Origin: Hepsetus odoe | Taxonomy: Eukaryota; Chordata; Actinopteri; Characiformes; Hepsetidae | Direction: 5' to 3' | NCBI GenBank assembly: GCA_017165825.1 | Contig: CM029377.1 | Span: forward strand, 24,270,386 to 24,334,385 | Length of the DNA stretch: 64,000 nucleotides | Part shown: positions 22,651 to 33,649 of the stretch, piece by piece | Numbering within the stretch: the stretch's first letter is position 1 | Layout: every line of letters begins with the position of its first letter | Notes under the pieces: model-generated | Seen by the model: only the letters and a program-made list of their open reading frames with translations | Told to the model about the DNA's origin: nothing | Database searches by the model: none | Translations under genes and position numbers: made by a program

Positions 22651-22668
22651 ATCCTGCCGACAACGCCA
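22651..22668 (-). promoter_or_regulatory. Primer-binding site, tRNA-Ser type (ERV B)
   Basis: The minus strand reads tggcgttgtcggcaggat, 8 bp after the LTR end (...ccatgaca). It matches the complement of the tRNA-Ser(AGA) 3' end, as recalled, with one mismatch. Confidence 0.6.
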
Positions 22669-22676
22669 AATTAATA

Positions 22677-23226
22677 TGTCATGGAAAATTTAAGTGTGAG
22701 CCTAAGTCAAAAAACAAATGAAGTCAGAGAGATGTGGCACAACCACTTTACTGAAGAGTTTCAGCAGGCGTGGTCCAGTGGGAGCAACTCCAAATGCTCA
22801 TCCCAACTTCAGATTTTAAATACATTTCAAATCACCTTTGAATATTGGTGCAAATTATTAATGGCATGAGTTTGTCAATTTTAAGGGAGAAAAAAGCTGT
22901 CATGATTAATACCTCAGTTTCCCCACCTTTCCCACTTCAACAATAGACAAAAGTCTTTTCACTGATGGCTCCGTCTTACCAGCATTTCAAGGTTGCTTCC
23001 CTTCCAGTTTCCCATGGAGTTCTCAATTGTAAACACAGCTGCTTGATTTAAAATGTAACCATTTGCTACTGGCTGTCTGTGGGAACTATTGTTCAATTAA
23101 AAATGTAACTCTTTGCTGCTGGATGTCTTCTGGGAACTCATGAGACAGCGTAAGACACTGGACAAAATGTAACTGTTTGGAGGTGCAACCGCATGGGAAC
23201 TCAGTGGTGTGAGGCACTGTGCGTCA
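22677..23226 (-). repeat. ERV B 5' LTR
   Basis: About 550 bp, bounded on the minus strand by TGACGC... and ...CCATGACA. Shared with 12,261-12,746 and 63,858-64,000. It adjoins the primer-binding site, which fixes it as the 5' LTR. Confidence 0.75.
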
Positions 23227-23232
23227 AAAGTA

Positions 23233-23433
23233 AGTTTTTCTGTTTCTCTGTGTGTATGTATATGCTCTGTGTGTGTGTGTATGTATGTATGTATACTTTT
23301 CTGTGTGTTTGCTTTTTGTGTGTGCATGTGTATTTTCTGCAAGTATATGCTTTTCTTTTTCTCTCTGTGTGCATGTATATATGCTTGTGTGTATGTATGC
23401 TGTTCTGTGTGTTTCTCTGTGTATGTATGTAAG
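23233..23433 (+). repeat. TG-rich minisatellite, left of ERV C
   Basis: Irregular repeats of tatgcttttctgtgtgtttctctgtg and tatgtatgtatg. The array resumes at 30,165 on the other side of ERV C, so the ERV inserted into it. Confidence 0.8.
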
Positions 23434-23783
23434 TGTTAGGAAAATCATAAATATTTATCATTGATGATGAACTGTTAACCTTTTTGTTATCCTTTTTGTT
23501 TTACGACTTCTGCAAAGAGCTTGTTACGACAGTTGACCTTTGTACCTGAACCTTCCCAGACACAGAATTCCTCTTCTCTGTTTACTATTTTGTAACAAGG
23601 AGTGTGGGCTAATTGCCGTTGTAAATCAGGAAAGCAAATAAAAGGCTTGCAGAGGGAGAAGCAAATCGGAGGAGGTAACTGGTGTTGGCTGGTGCCTGGC
23701 TCCCCTTGCAAGTAAAAGCTGCAGATCCTGTGTCTGGTGTTTTCCTTCGTTCTACTGTCTCTGCTTACAGGAATTTTCAAACA
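23434..23783 (+). repeat. ERV C 5' LTR
   Basis: tgttaggaaaatcataaat ... gaattttcaaaca. It contains aataaa at about 23,637. TG/CA ends. Confidence 0.9.
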
Positions 23784-23788
23784 TAACT

Positions 23789-23805
23789 TGGTCCTTCGAG
23801 CCGGA
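23789..23805 (+). promoter_or_regulatory. Primer-binding site, tRNA-Tyr type (ERV C)
   Basis: tggtccttcgagccgga, 5 bp after the 5' LTR. Complementary to the tRNA-Tyr 3' end over 17 nt, then diverges. Confidence 0.8.
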
Positions 23806-25210
23806 TTGCTACAGATCCGTGTCCCTGCGGAGCACTTGGAGGACGCTGAAGTCTGTGCACAGCCCACGAGTCTGGGACCGTGGATGAAAGCCCGCCATAG
23901 TGAATTCTATGTCGGCCAGTAAGTCTCGAGTTGTTCCGCTGGACCGGATTGACGCGATCTGAACATCATTTGGTTGAGACGGTGAGAGCTTGGGAAAACA
24001 GGTAAGACAAGGATTTATGGAAAAGCGATGGAAGGTTCAGGGAACCTTAGAGAGACGTCTAGAGCGTCTGGGACTCTCACAGTCTAAAGGGGATCAGAAG
24101 GATTGCCCTAGAGGTCTAATTGTACTAGTACTAGTCAATTGAGATGCTCCTGAGAAGTAACTAAGGTAGTTACTATAAACTGAGGTATGTGTTTGTTTGT
24201 TTGTCTGTCTGTGTGAATGGGAGAGACCTAGTACTGAAACAGGGCAACCCGAAACCTAACGGTGCTAACAAAGTTGTCTCTGAGGACTGGACTGGTGATC
24301 CTCTCCATGGAGGATTTAGGAGGTGGTTAACAGAATCGAAAACATTTCTCATCTCTCAGGATTAGAACCCCCAGTGGAGGACCGGACTGGACAATAGGTC
24401 TAGCCTAGAAGCTTGTTCTCCAGAGAGTGATTAACGGCCCAAAGAGGACTTTTCTAGTGACCCACCACATTGGACTCATACGTGCTTTGTTGTCAAATGG
24501 AAGTAAATGTTTGAGGCAGCCTTGTGAATGTTAATAGGTCATTCTAGAGGAATTCAAGTTTGCAAATATTGTGGCTACAGAGCAACAGGTGTAAAGAAAG
24601 AAAAATGAAACAAAATAGAAAGAAAAGAGAAAAAAAAGAAAGAAAAAGATAAAAGAAAAATTTTTTGATTTAACCTAGATTCTCCTGCCTGTGAGGTCTG
24701 TCATAAGGAGGGAACGCAAAGACCTAAGTCGGGGACTTAGGCACACCTTGGCAAAGGACTTAGGTGGACCTTGGGGGTAACCCCGGGTAGGGACCTGTAC
24801 CTAGAGGACAGTTCAAGAGAACTGAAGTAGATTGGGTCCAACTCTTTCAAGGAAAGGTTGAGAGTAATAAAAGTTAAGAACGGAAATGCGTTGAAATATG
24901 GAGACCTCACAGTCACGGGATCTTGGAAAAGAGATTAAGGGGAATTCGCAAAGACTGACTGTTATGGGAAATATGGAGAAGTGACTGACCCGACAATATT
25001 AGGTAGATAGGTTGTGAAACATGGGTTTCCAGATGGTTCTTTCAGTACTAAGGTTTTGAAAGATTTATAGAAGAAATAGAAGGAGGAGTGCCAGGAAGGT
25101 AGAAATGGCATTAGTAAATAAGTAAGTAAATAAATAAATAATGAAATTATATTAATAATAAAATTCACATTATATAATAATAATAAAAAGAAACAATGGT
25201 AAAATTAAAG
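23806..25210 (+). other. ERV C leader with repeated CTTAGG stem motifs
   Basis: An untranslated leader of about 1.4 kb. An A-rich tract lies at 24,590-24,665. At 24,715-24,790 gacctaagtc, gggacttaggc and ggacttaggtggacc form inverted and direct repeats conserved in ERV A. This is plausibly a packaging or dimerisation structure, by inference only. Confidence 0.55.
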
Positions 25211-25212
25211 CA

Positions 25213-26400
25213 ATGGAGGCATGTGCAGTGAGACTCAAGTTTAAAGACATCATGCCGAAGTAAGTGCTGCAGCTGCACCTCCCGCCCTGGGGAGACAAAT
25301 GGGATCCGCCCTGAAACCCCCTTACGTGCAAACAAACTTATATCCAAATGTAGATGCTTTTAAAATGCCTAATGGCCCGGCCACAAATACTAGGGGCCAT
25401 AAGGGCAAGGTGGGGGAGTGGAGTAAATAAAAAGGGGGAACTTCTTAGCCCAGACAGTTTAGTGAGGGCAATAAACCTGAATACTGCAGATGAATGCCCC
25501 ATGGTGGAAGTAGCTAATCCAGCCTGGGATCCTAATCATGCAGAGACGGGAGATAGAACCATGTTAGTATATAGAACCTGGATCCATGATGACGTCAAAA
25601 AGGCTACTGAATCTGTGACGTCTCCAAAAAAGGATCCTAATCAGTGTTGCTTGGATGTGACGAACCTGATCAATTCATACCATCTGAATGGCCCTGAAAT
25701 TCAACAAGTATTCATGGCAATTTTTTACAACGGAATGGTTCAGAGTTAGAGGGGACTGGGACCCAATGGACGTTTGGAATCCTCCCGGGCCCCTAGCACA
25801 TAATAGCCCACAGCTACTACAGTGAGTGGAGCGACTCCTAAATAGAATCAGAGAAGTATATAGAAAGAGAGCTAATTATGTAATCATTAATCAAACAAAG
25901 CAAAAAGAAGGTGAGACAGTTGTAGAATTCAGAGGAAGGTTTCAGCAAGTTTTGTAGAAAACAGTGGACTACAAGAAGATAATGATGACAATGGTGCATT
26001 TAGACAACAACTAAAAAAACGCATTACTGGAGGCATTTAGACCTCCTATTAGCATGTGGATAAAAAACATTGTGTCCAGCTTCCCACATGCACATTAGAT
26101 GAGTTCATGAATTATGGCATACATGCAGAGAAAATCACAGGAAAAAAAAAACAAACAATCAAAGACGTTTTCTGGCAAGATGACTGGGAAATGTTTTATC
26201 AAGGGAATCAAGGAAGTCGTAGAAACAGAGGAAAAGGAAGGTTTAGAGGAGGTTTTAGAGGACGAGGTGGACGAGGCCAAGGATATGGTCCAAAGTTGAG
26301 AGATGAAGCATGTTATAACTGTGGAGAAATGGGACATTGAGCAAAGAATTGTCCTAAACATAAAATAGAATGACTAGATGGAAAACAGGAAGTAGAACAG
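25213..26400 (+). pseudogene. ERV C gag
   Basis: Starts near 25,213 (atggaggcatgtgcag). The longest open piece (25,354-25,749) has LVYRTWIHDDVKKA and LINSYHLNGPEIQQV, typical of capsid. The nucleocapsid has GRFRGGFRGRGGRGQG and a CX2CX4HX4C knuckle (CYNCGEMGH..AKNC, 26,311-26,352) split by a TGA. Several frameshifts and stops make it non-functional. Confidence 0.8.
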
Positions 26401-26439
26401 AGGGAAGAAGATGGGCCGGATGGTTTACTAGATTTAGAG

Positions 26440-26826
26440 GATATATGTTATACAGGATATAACAGACCAGACATTACCTTAATAGTTGAAAATAACCATT
26501 ACACATTTTTGTGACAGTGGGGCCTGTAGGACAGTAATGAGAGAAGATGTAGACTGGTTGCCAGTATCAGAAGACATCATAAAAAATTCGCTCTGCTAAT
26601 GCTAATTGAAACCAAATTCTTAACTAAACCACTTGAAATAACTGACCCTGCTACGGGATCAACCGTCCATGCTCCTGTAATACTGGCCAGTTGTCCATAT
26701 AATTTACTGGGTCGAGATGGAATGGTTAAATTGGATATATGCATCATTTCTGACAGTAAAGGAGGAATGATTGCAAGACGAAAAGGAGAAAATAGTGACT
26801 TTTTTTTTTCAGTAAAATGACTCAGA
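26440..26826 (+). pseudogene. ERV C aspartic protease
   Basis: The active-site triad appears as CDSGACRTVM near 26,511. The second conserved motif is YNLLGRDGMV near 26,698. A frameshift separates the two halves. Confidence 0.75.
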
Positions 26827-27480
26827 TATGATGAAAGAAGGAGAGTTACATATTACGTTGAGATTCAAAAGTAATCCAGGATCCGACCCAGCATATGACA
26901 AACTAGTCCACAAACTGGGACCACAAAAAGTATACGTATACAAGGTTACCACAAAGGTACTGCGAAAGCCTACTATATTTTCCGCCGCTATACAAAGTTG
27001 TTTAGCTAAATTTACTCCTCCGTGTTCCAGTGAAATATTAGTTTATATAGATATTTTATTAGCATCAAAATCAGAGTTAATATGTAAAAGGATATTTTAG
27101 CTCTGCTCAAATATCTAACTGATATGGGTAATAAGGTGAATAAAGATAAGCTACAATATTGCTAAAACTAGTGTTAAATATTTAGGACATACACTCACAC
27201 CTGACGGTAGAATGGTAAATACAGAGAGAAAAACTGCAAAATTATCAGCACCTAGGTCTAAAACAAAAAAACAAATGATGTCTTTTTTAGGCTTGTGCAA
27301 TTATTGTAGAGCATGGGTACCACACTTCGCTGAGGTAGTTAGCCCCTTGCAAAAAAGATCTGTGATACACCCCTTAACATGGCCTCCCCTCTGCAATGGA
27401 CAGAGCAAGCCATGAAGGCATTTATATGAGCAATGAAAGCAAGCCAATATTACCTAAATCTATGTATAAGTGGGTGGCAA
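26827..27480 (+). pseudogene. ERV C reverse transcriptase remnant
   Basis: Only the palm/thumb part remains. The active-site box reads VYIDILLASKS, where one Asp codon of Y-x-D-D is lost (compare the intact box at about 8,865). Thumb motifs VKYLGHTLTPDGR and FLGLCNYCRAWVPHF follow. It ends with a TGA at about 27,428 and a breakpoint after cctaaatcta, both shared with ERV D. Confidence 0.8.
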
Positions 27481-28420
27481 TATTGAGTCATGGGTGATGC
27501 CATGTCTCAACAGGAGGGATGGTAGGCCTGGTAAATAAACAAAATATGGATTTAATATTTACTCAAAAAAATTTTTGTATGGCTTGCCCTGTGTGTTTGA
27601 AACATAATCCACAGAGCAACATCAGACCAAAGAAATGAGCGTTTCCCCCCAGCACCTTACCCTTTCCATACAATACACATGGATTACACTGAAATCAGCA
27701 ATAGTCAAGGTTACAAATATTGTTTGGTGCTGGTGGATGCGTTCTCTAAATGGGCAGAATTATTTCCTATAAAAAACTCCAGACGCCCTAACAGTGGCCA
27801 AAGCCATATGCAAAAGAATAATATCCACTTTTGGGGTACCACTGTACAGCGATAATGGCAGCCATTTTGTCAACACGATAGTGAGTAAAATGGCATCAAA
27901 TTTAGGAATAGACTTAAAAACACACTGTAGTTACCACCCACAAAGTGCAGGGTTAGTGGAAAGAACAAATGGTACAGTAAAATCTAAACTAAGGAAATGC
28001 ATTGAATAAACTGGCAGACAATGGCCACAGTGTATAGATCTAGTTCAGCTGAGTATGAATATAACTCCAACTTTTGGCAGTTCTTTAACACCGTTTAAAG
28101 TATTGTATGGTAGACCATACAGGCTACTGGATTTAGATAGCAATATTAATGACCCTGATGATGATCCGGATCTTGTTGATTATATGAGGAAAATGTTGGG
28201 TAACAGAGATAAGAGCAGTTAATGTAACACCAGACTCTCCTTTGCTCCCACAGGAGGGACCCCAGTGCACATAGGGGACTGGGTGTTCACTAAAGTAATT
28301 AAGAGAAAGAACTGGTCCAGCCCAAGTACTGACCACCCCAACTGCTGTAAAAATTGCTGAGCAACCCACATGGATACATTTATCACACTGTAAAAAAATC
28401 AACCTTAGAAAGTGAGGTAG
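27481..28420 (+). pseudogene. ERV C integrase
   Basis: The zinc-finger Cys pair (CMACPVCLKHN) is near 27,575. The core has MDYTEI (first Asp), LVLVDAFSKWAELFP, LYSDNGSHF (second Asp) and AGLVERTNG (Glu), so all three catalytic residues are recognisable. The C-terminus ends TWIHLSHC near 28,385. Frameshifts near 27,780 and 28,010 inactivate it. Confidence 0.85.
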
Positions 28421-28539
28421 GAGCCACGCAGTAAAGGGTGAAGTCTGACTACAAAGGGGGGTTGTGGTTTAGAAGCAGCTCGTCTCAAAGTCACTGAAGA
28501 AACCAGCCACCCCTTACTGCTTTAGGGTATCCTACCACA

Positions 28540-29700
28540 CTTGAAACAATGTTGGGAAAAATTATAGTTCTTATAGTTACGTTTATGGTACTATTTCAGG
28601 GTTTGCTGTTACAATTTTTATAGTCCACAGGAAAATCATGACGAGAGACATGAGAGGTGCTGAACAATGCCAATGAACTCCACGGACCAGGAAATGTAAC
28701 CCATACTTATCACACCAATGTTTGGTATCACTATGCTGAGTTGGTAGCAAGGAGTAGAAATGTATCAGGATGTTATGTTTGTTCTTTTATGCCAGTGTCA
28801 TCCGCTCATCCTAGTTTGACTGCTCTCCCATTGCCCTCATCTGAGTCTGAGTGCGTAATTGAGCACGCCTACCTGGACACTGGAGTGGCGTTTGAGCCCC
28901 AGTAAGAGTTACGGACCACACGTTTATCATTCCTAAAGGTAACACATCACACACAGGGGGGCAAAAAGCAATGAAAGACTCCGGAATGCCACCTAATGCC
29001 ATGTCAGGGAACAATGGAACCCATCCAACCAACTACACTGATTGGCTACGTGTCCAGCGAGCCTGTGAACCATCACCCAGCGGCTGGGGTGCGGGCCGTG
29101 TCTCAAGGGCACGAAGGTTGCTGGTGGAAGTCCAACCCCACGGTTCGGTCTGGGGGTCTGATGTACCTGAGGAGCATAAGCATTGGGCTGCCGGAAGTAA
29201 GGTGGCATTGGTTTTGTTCCCCTGGGTGGGAGTAGCAAAGAACAGGTTAAGAATTGAAACCATAGTTTATCGATTGAGTCTATTTTTAAATGCTAGTATA
29301 AAAGCATGGGGAAACAAACAATGAGGAGCAGTCAAGCATGAGGATGATGGTGCTACAAAATCGAATGGTACTTATATTCCTGACAGCACTAATGAAGGAC
29401 ACGAGATAACTGAGGCCATAGACCAGATGAAAAAAAAATCCAACATGCTATATCCCAAGACAATGTTTACCGACCATGGGACCCCTTCTCCTGGTTCCTA
29501 TCCGGAGGATGGAAACTCACGCTTTTGAAATAAATGTTACCCGTGGTTATTGTGCTTCTATTATTTTGTCTTTTCACAGGATTTGTCATCTCTTGCTTGA
29601 GAGCAATGCTCACCAGAATGATAGCGCAGTCAATGCGAGATGTGATGTTGAGTGAAGAATATTACACCCTCCTGTCAGACAACAAAGAAACTTTCAACTA
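28540..29700 (+). pseudogene. ERV C envelope
   Basis: A surface-subunit piece has NVTHTYHTN, NVSGCYVCSFMPV and NGTHPTNYTDW (N-glycosylation sequons). LFPWVGVAKNRLR precedes the transmembrane subunit. The ectodomain CX6CC segment present in ERV D is deleted here (about 29,370). An anchor-like stretch lies near 29,540-29,600. Broken frames. Confidence 0.75.
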
Positions 29701-29800
29701 AGTGTAAATTGTTAAAAGGTGTTATGAAAATGAAGGAACTGCAGAAAACTGAAAAGAGATGCAGTACTGGAATTTGTCAATGGACATTTATCAATGATAA

Positions 29801-29812
29801 ACAGGAGGGAAA
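29801..29812 (+). promoter_or_regulatory. ERV C polypurine tract
   Basis: acaggagggaaa abuts the 3' LTR. Confidence 0.8.
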
Positions 29813-30164
29813 TGTTAGGAAAATCATAAATATTTATCATTGATGATGAACTGTTAACCTTTTTGTTATCCTTTTTGTTTTACGACTTCTGCAAAGAGCT
29901 TGTTACGACAGTTGACCTTTGTACCTGAACCTTCCCAGACACAGAATTCCTCTTCTCTGTTTACTATTTTGTAACAAGGAGTGTGGGCTAATTGCCGTTG
30001 TAAAAATCAGGAAAGCAAATAAAAGGCTTGCAGAGGGAGAAGCAAATCGGAGGAGGTAACTGGTGTTGGCTGGTGCCTGGCTCCCCTTGCAAGTAAAAGC
30101 TGCAGATCCTGTGTCTGGTGTTTTCCTTCGTTCTACTGTCTCTGCTTACAGGAATTTTCGAACA
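29813..30164 (+). repeat. ERV C 3' LTR
   Basis: Virtually identical to the 5' LTR, with a two-base indel (taaatc / taaaaatc) and one substitution near the end (caaaca / cgaaca). Confidence 0.9.
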
Positions 30165-30305
30165 GTATGCTTGTTTCTGTATGCATGCATGTGCATTTAT
30201 GCTTTTTTTCCTGTGGTCAGTATGTATGTCAGCCTTTCTCTTTTCTGTGTATGTAGGTTTTTCTGTGTGTTTCTGTGCATGTTTGTATGCTTTTCTTTGT
30301 GTTAT

Positions 30306-30336
<31 letters not shown>

Positions 30337-30560
30337 AATGTTTGTATGCATGTATCAAACATACATACGCACACACAGAAGCACACAAATGCATACATAC
30401 ACACAAGATCAAACATACATACAGACGCATGCATGCGTAAAAAAAAAGCATATAAACATACACACAAACACACAGAAAAGCATACACGCAGAGAAAAACC
30501 ATGCAAAAAAACAAAACAAAACAAAAACAAAAAAGAAAAAAAAAAAAAATAATACATACT
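30165..30560. repeat. Minisatellite palindrome with (AT)n centre and poly-A
   Basis: The plus-strand TG-rich repeats (30,165-30,305) are followed by (AT)n (30,306-30,330). The complementary CA-rich version (30,345-30,490) comes next and then an A-rich run. Confidence 0.8.
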
Positions 30561-30564
30561 AGTG

Positions 30565-30895
30565 AAGGAGGCTTCTTTCTGGAATGACAGCCATGCAGAC
30601 CAGTTTGATGCAGTGTGCAGCGTATGGTCTGAGCACTGACAGGATGACACCAGGGAGGGAAAATGGCTAATTGGGCACAATGTGGACATTTTTCACTTGG
30701 CACTTTTGTTGCTAGAAGTTCAGACATTAATGGCTGTGTGTTGAGTTATTTTGAAGGGACAGCAAATTTACACTGTTATACAAGCTGTACATGGACTACT
30801 TTACATTATATCAAAGTGTCATATCTTCAGTGTCGTCCCATTAAAAGATTAAATAAAATATTTACAAAAATGTGAGGATTGTACTCACGTTGAGA
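30565..30895 (+). mobile_element. Tc1/mariner-like 3'-end fragment
   Basis: gcgtatggtctgagcactgacagg, the non-coding block aatggctgtgtgttgagttattttgaagggacagc and the end aaatgtgaggattgtactcacgttgagatactgta match the 3' region of a common fish Tc1-like family as I recall it. No transposase frame remains. Confidence 0.6.
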
Positions 30896-31111
30896 TACTG
30901 TACATACGCAGAGAAACACATACATCGTACATACACCCACAAAGAAAAGCATACACAGAAACACACACCCAAACAGAAAAGCATACATAAATATACACAG
31001 AGAAACACAGAAAAGCATATATAAACACAGAGAAAAGAATACAGAGAAAAGCATATAAACACACAGAGAAACACACAGAAAAGCATACACACAGAGAAAC
31101 ACACAGAAAAG

Positions 31112-31153
<42 letters not shown>

Positions 31154-31213
31154 AGGATATAAAAACACACATACATACACACAGACAAACACACACAAGC
31201 ATACATGCACACA
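30896..31213 (-). repeat. CA-rich minisatellite
   Basis: Repeats of gcatacacacagagaaacacacagaaaa plus (AC)n at 31,105-31,148. This is the reverse complement of the array around ERV C. Reading frames here are repeat artefacts. Confidence 0.85.
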
Positions 31214-32410
31214 GAAGACATTATCCTTTGGTATCCCTAAGAAACTGTTGGACTAATTTCGATGTATGCTTTGGGTCATTGTCTTGTTGGAAGACCCAGC
31301 GACGACCGAAGCCTAGACTACGAGCAGATTTCTGCATATTCTCCCTCAAAATGTCAACATAATTTTCTTTTTTCATGATGCCATGCACCTGAACAAGGCT
31401 CCCTGTGTCTGAGGCTGCAAAACAGCCCCACAGCATGATGCTCCCACCATGTTTAACTGTGGGAACTGTGTTCCTAGGGTTGAAGGCCTCTCCCTTTCCT
31501 CACCAAACATAAGCAACATCCATGTGCCCAAACAGTTCCAGTTTAGTCTCATCAGACCAAAGCACAGACTTCTAAAACTCATGTTTACCTTTCAAATGTT
31601 CACGGACAAACCTCAGTCAGGCTGTGATGTGCCGCTCTTTGAGAAAAGGGGTTCTTCTGGGACGATGGCCCTTGAAGCCCACCACGATGATGAGCCCTCA
31701 CAACTGTGTTCCTTGAACCACCAACTCCAGAAGAGGCCCAGTCAGCAACAATCATCTTGGCAGATGTCCGGGGCTCCTTGCTGACATCTCTGACTATATT
31801 CCTCTCCGGAGTTCTTGAAATCTTGCGCTTACGGCCACGGCCAGGTTTGTTTCTTACAGAATTTGTCTCCTACTACTTAGCAATGATACAATGTAAAGCA
31901 ATTCTAGACACTGTGAATCACTTGGAAATGGCAGTGTAGCCTTCCCCCTTATCATGAGCCTCTACTATCTTCTTTTTGAGCTCCAGACTGATTTCCTTTG
32001 TCTTAGGCATGGTGAGTAACAGTAGTCCCTCTCATGTGTTCAAGTGCCCTGTTCCTTGGAGTCTTTTTATGCTGAATGAATGTTGTTTGGAAGCCAACTG
32101 CAGGTGTTATGAAGCCAATTGACATTACAGGTGTGGTTTCAAAGCTGATTGGTTAATTACTGTAGGTGTGTTTTGAACGCAAACATTCACATGGGGCTGA
32201 TATATTTGACCACCCCCTTTTTTTTACTATATTTGATATAAAGCAAGCATAAAAATATATTTTATATTACAAAATGTACCAAACGCTACTAAATAGCACT
32301 GGTGAATGTTTGCTTATATCAAGTTTCATCAATGCTGCAAACATTGGGAAGAAGTTTAGAAAAATGTTCCATAATTCCTGGGGGGCTAATAATTTTGGCT
32401 TCAACTGTAT
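31214..32410 (-). mobile_element. Tc1-like transposon, truncated at one end
   Basis: Minus strand. The terminal repeat at about 32,410-32,383 reads cagttgaagccaaaattattagcccccc next to a TA. The transposase starts at 32,010 (MPKTKEISLELKKKIVEAHD, paired-like HTH) and includes VLWSDETKLELFG and MLWGCFAAS. It also has RWVFQQDNDPKHTS, which holds the second catalytic Asp. The coding part ends at 31,221, where the minisatellite begins, so the third catalytic residue and the other terminal repeat are missing. Internal stops are present. Confidence 0.85.
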
Positions 32411-32497
32411 GTGTGTGTGTGTGTAATATATATATATACATATATATACACACATACATACATACATATACATATACATACACACACACACACGTAC
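32411..32497. repeat. TG/TA/CA compound microsatellite
   Basis: (tg)n, (at)n and (catacata)n runs next to the Tc1 end. Confidence 0.85.
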
Positions 32498-32554
32498 TCT
32501 GCCAGATCAATAAATGCAGCAAAGTTAGATACCCAACAAATAAATACATTCATT

Positions 32555-32797
32555 CATTTTCCAGGCTGCTTGTCCTAAGCAGGGTTGCGCTGGAGTCCAT
32601 CCCAGCTCACACAGGGCGAAGGATGGGGGGGACACCCTGGACCAAACCAGCTTGCCAGCCCATCAGGGAGGAGCAAACTGACAGGGACGACACCTTGCTC
32701 AAGGGTACCTCAGGGCAACCCACTGGTAAGGGGTTCGAACCCCCAATCCTCCGACCCGGGGCCAACTCCCTAACCACCAGGCCACTGCTGCCCTAGC
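32555..32797 (-). repeat. Composite SINE, family 2 head
   Basis: The minus strand reads gggcagcagtggcctggtggttaggg ... ggggttcgaacccc ... ccctgaggtacccttgagcaaggtg. A tail of the ctggactccagcgcaacc type follows. Confidence 0.8.
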
Positions 32798-33640
32798 TCA
32801 AATAAATACATGATAATGATAAAGCATAAAGACAACAGGAAAACTCAAGCTGGTTTGGTTTTAAAGTTATACGTTCACTAAGAAAAGAGACTCTCCCATG
32901 ATCTTTATGCATGAGTCAGAGGGAAAGATTCCCACTCCATGTTGCGAAAACTCTCTCAGCTCTTGTGTTCAGTGTTCCCCAACTTAGCCTGATTCAGCTC
33001 TAACAATTATAGTAGTAATTACCGTCAATTAAGTGATAAATCATAAGGGTACATATTGGACATATATATTTTTTCAAAAAACGTTAGGAAACTCGTTTTC
33101 AGCACAGGAGAAGCGTTTTAAGGCCATTCACAAAAAAATTCTATAGAGATGATTAAAAAATTGTTGTTTCTTTTTCATTAAAACATGTCAGAAATGTTTT
33201 TTGGGGAGTCAATATAATCTTTTAACCATAAGAGAAGATAATGAACACCATGAAGTTTCTTTTACAGTTAAATGCAGCTCTCTCATATTTCTCTTTTTTT
33301 TGGGCAGGGGGCAGGTTTTTTTTCTCTAAAATAGACCTATTGAATATTGAGTCTGAAAAACTTGAGATCATAGAATTTCAGCTTTGGTTTGCGTCCCTTA
33401 GCACGAATTTCTTGAATTGTTTAATGATAAGATTTACTATAGAGGAAGAAATATTTTTCTCATAGTTCTCATACGTCTGTGAAAAAAAGGAGATCCTTTT
33501 GTTATCTTTGCTCCTCAAAATCTATGCCTTTTGTGGATACTGCTGTGGTTCCAAATCATAATTACACCTACCTGTTGTCATTATTTTCTTGTTTTCCCTC
33601 ACTACTGGCCCTAAATTGAGGGGGTGGTGATTCCATTAAC
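32798..33640. other. Intergenic, nothing recognised
   Basis: AT-rich single-copy-looking sequence upstream of fam184b. No repeat shared within the window and no coding motif. Confidence 0.5.
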
Positions 33641-33649
33641 CTTAGAAAA

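Larger units (their letters stand above)
15826..23226 (-). mobile_element. Endogenous retrovirus B
   Basis: On the minus strand: 5' LTR (23,226-22,677), tRNA-Ser-like primer site, leader (interrupted by L2 at 21,985-20,190), gag from 19,739 down to about 16,868, a pol spacer and RNase H/integrase region 16,809-15,826, then an abrupt end at the RTE LINE. SINEs interrupt gag. Protease and most of reverse transcriptase were not found. No 3' LTR adjoins, so it is truncated. Confidence 0.75.
23434..30164 (+). mobile_element. Endogenous retrovirus C (LTR to LTR, 6.7 kb)
   Basis: Complete architecture: 350-bp 5' LTR, tRNA-Tyr primer site, 1.4-kb leader, gag, protease, partial reverse transcriptase, integrase, envelope, polypurine tract and 352-bp 3' LTR. 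The LTRs differ at only about two places, which suggests a recent insertion. Every coding region nevertheless has stops or deletions, and RNase H is missing. Flanks gtaag/gtatg may be a mutated 5-bp duplication. The Env type in the sister copy D (CX6CC) places it near gamma/epsilon retroviruses. Confidence 0.9.

Noticed and set aside
23193..23464. Cys/Val/Tyr-rich and Thr/His-rich open frames on both strands (also 29,988-31,221 and 32,267-32,549)
   Set aside because: They are translations of TG/CA minisatellites with the same composition in all frames. No start context or domain.
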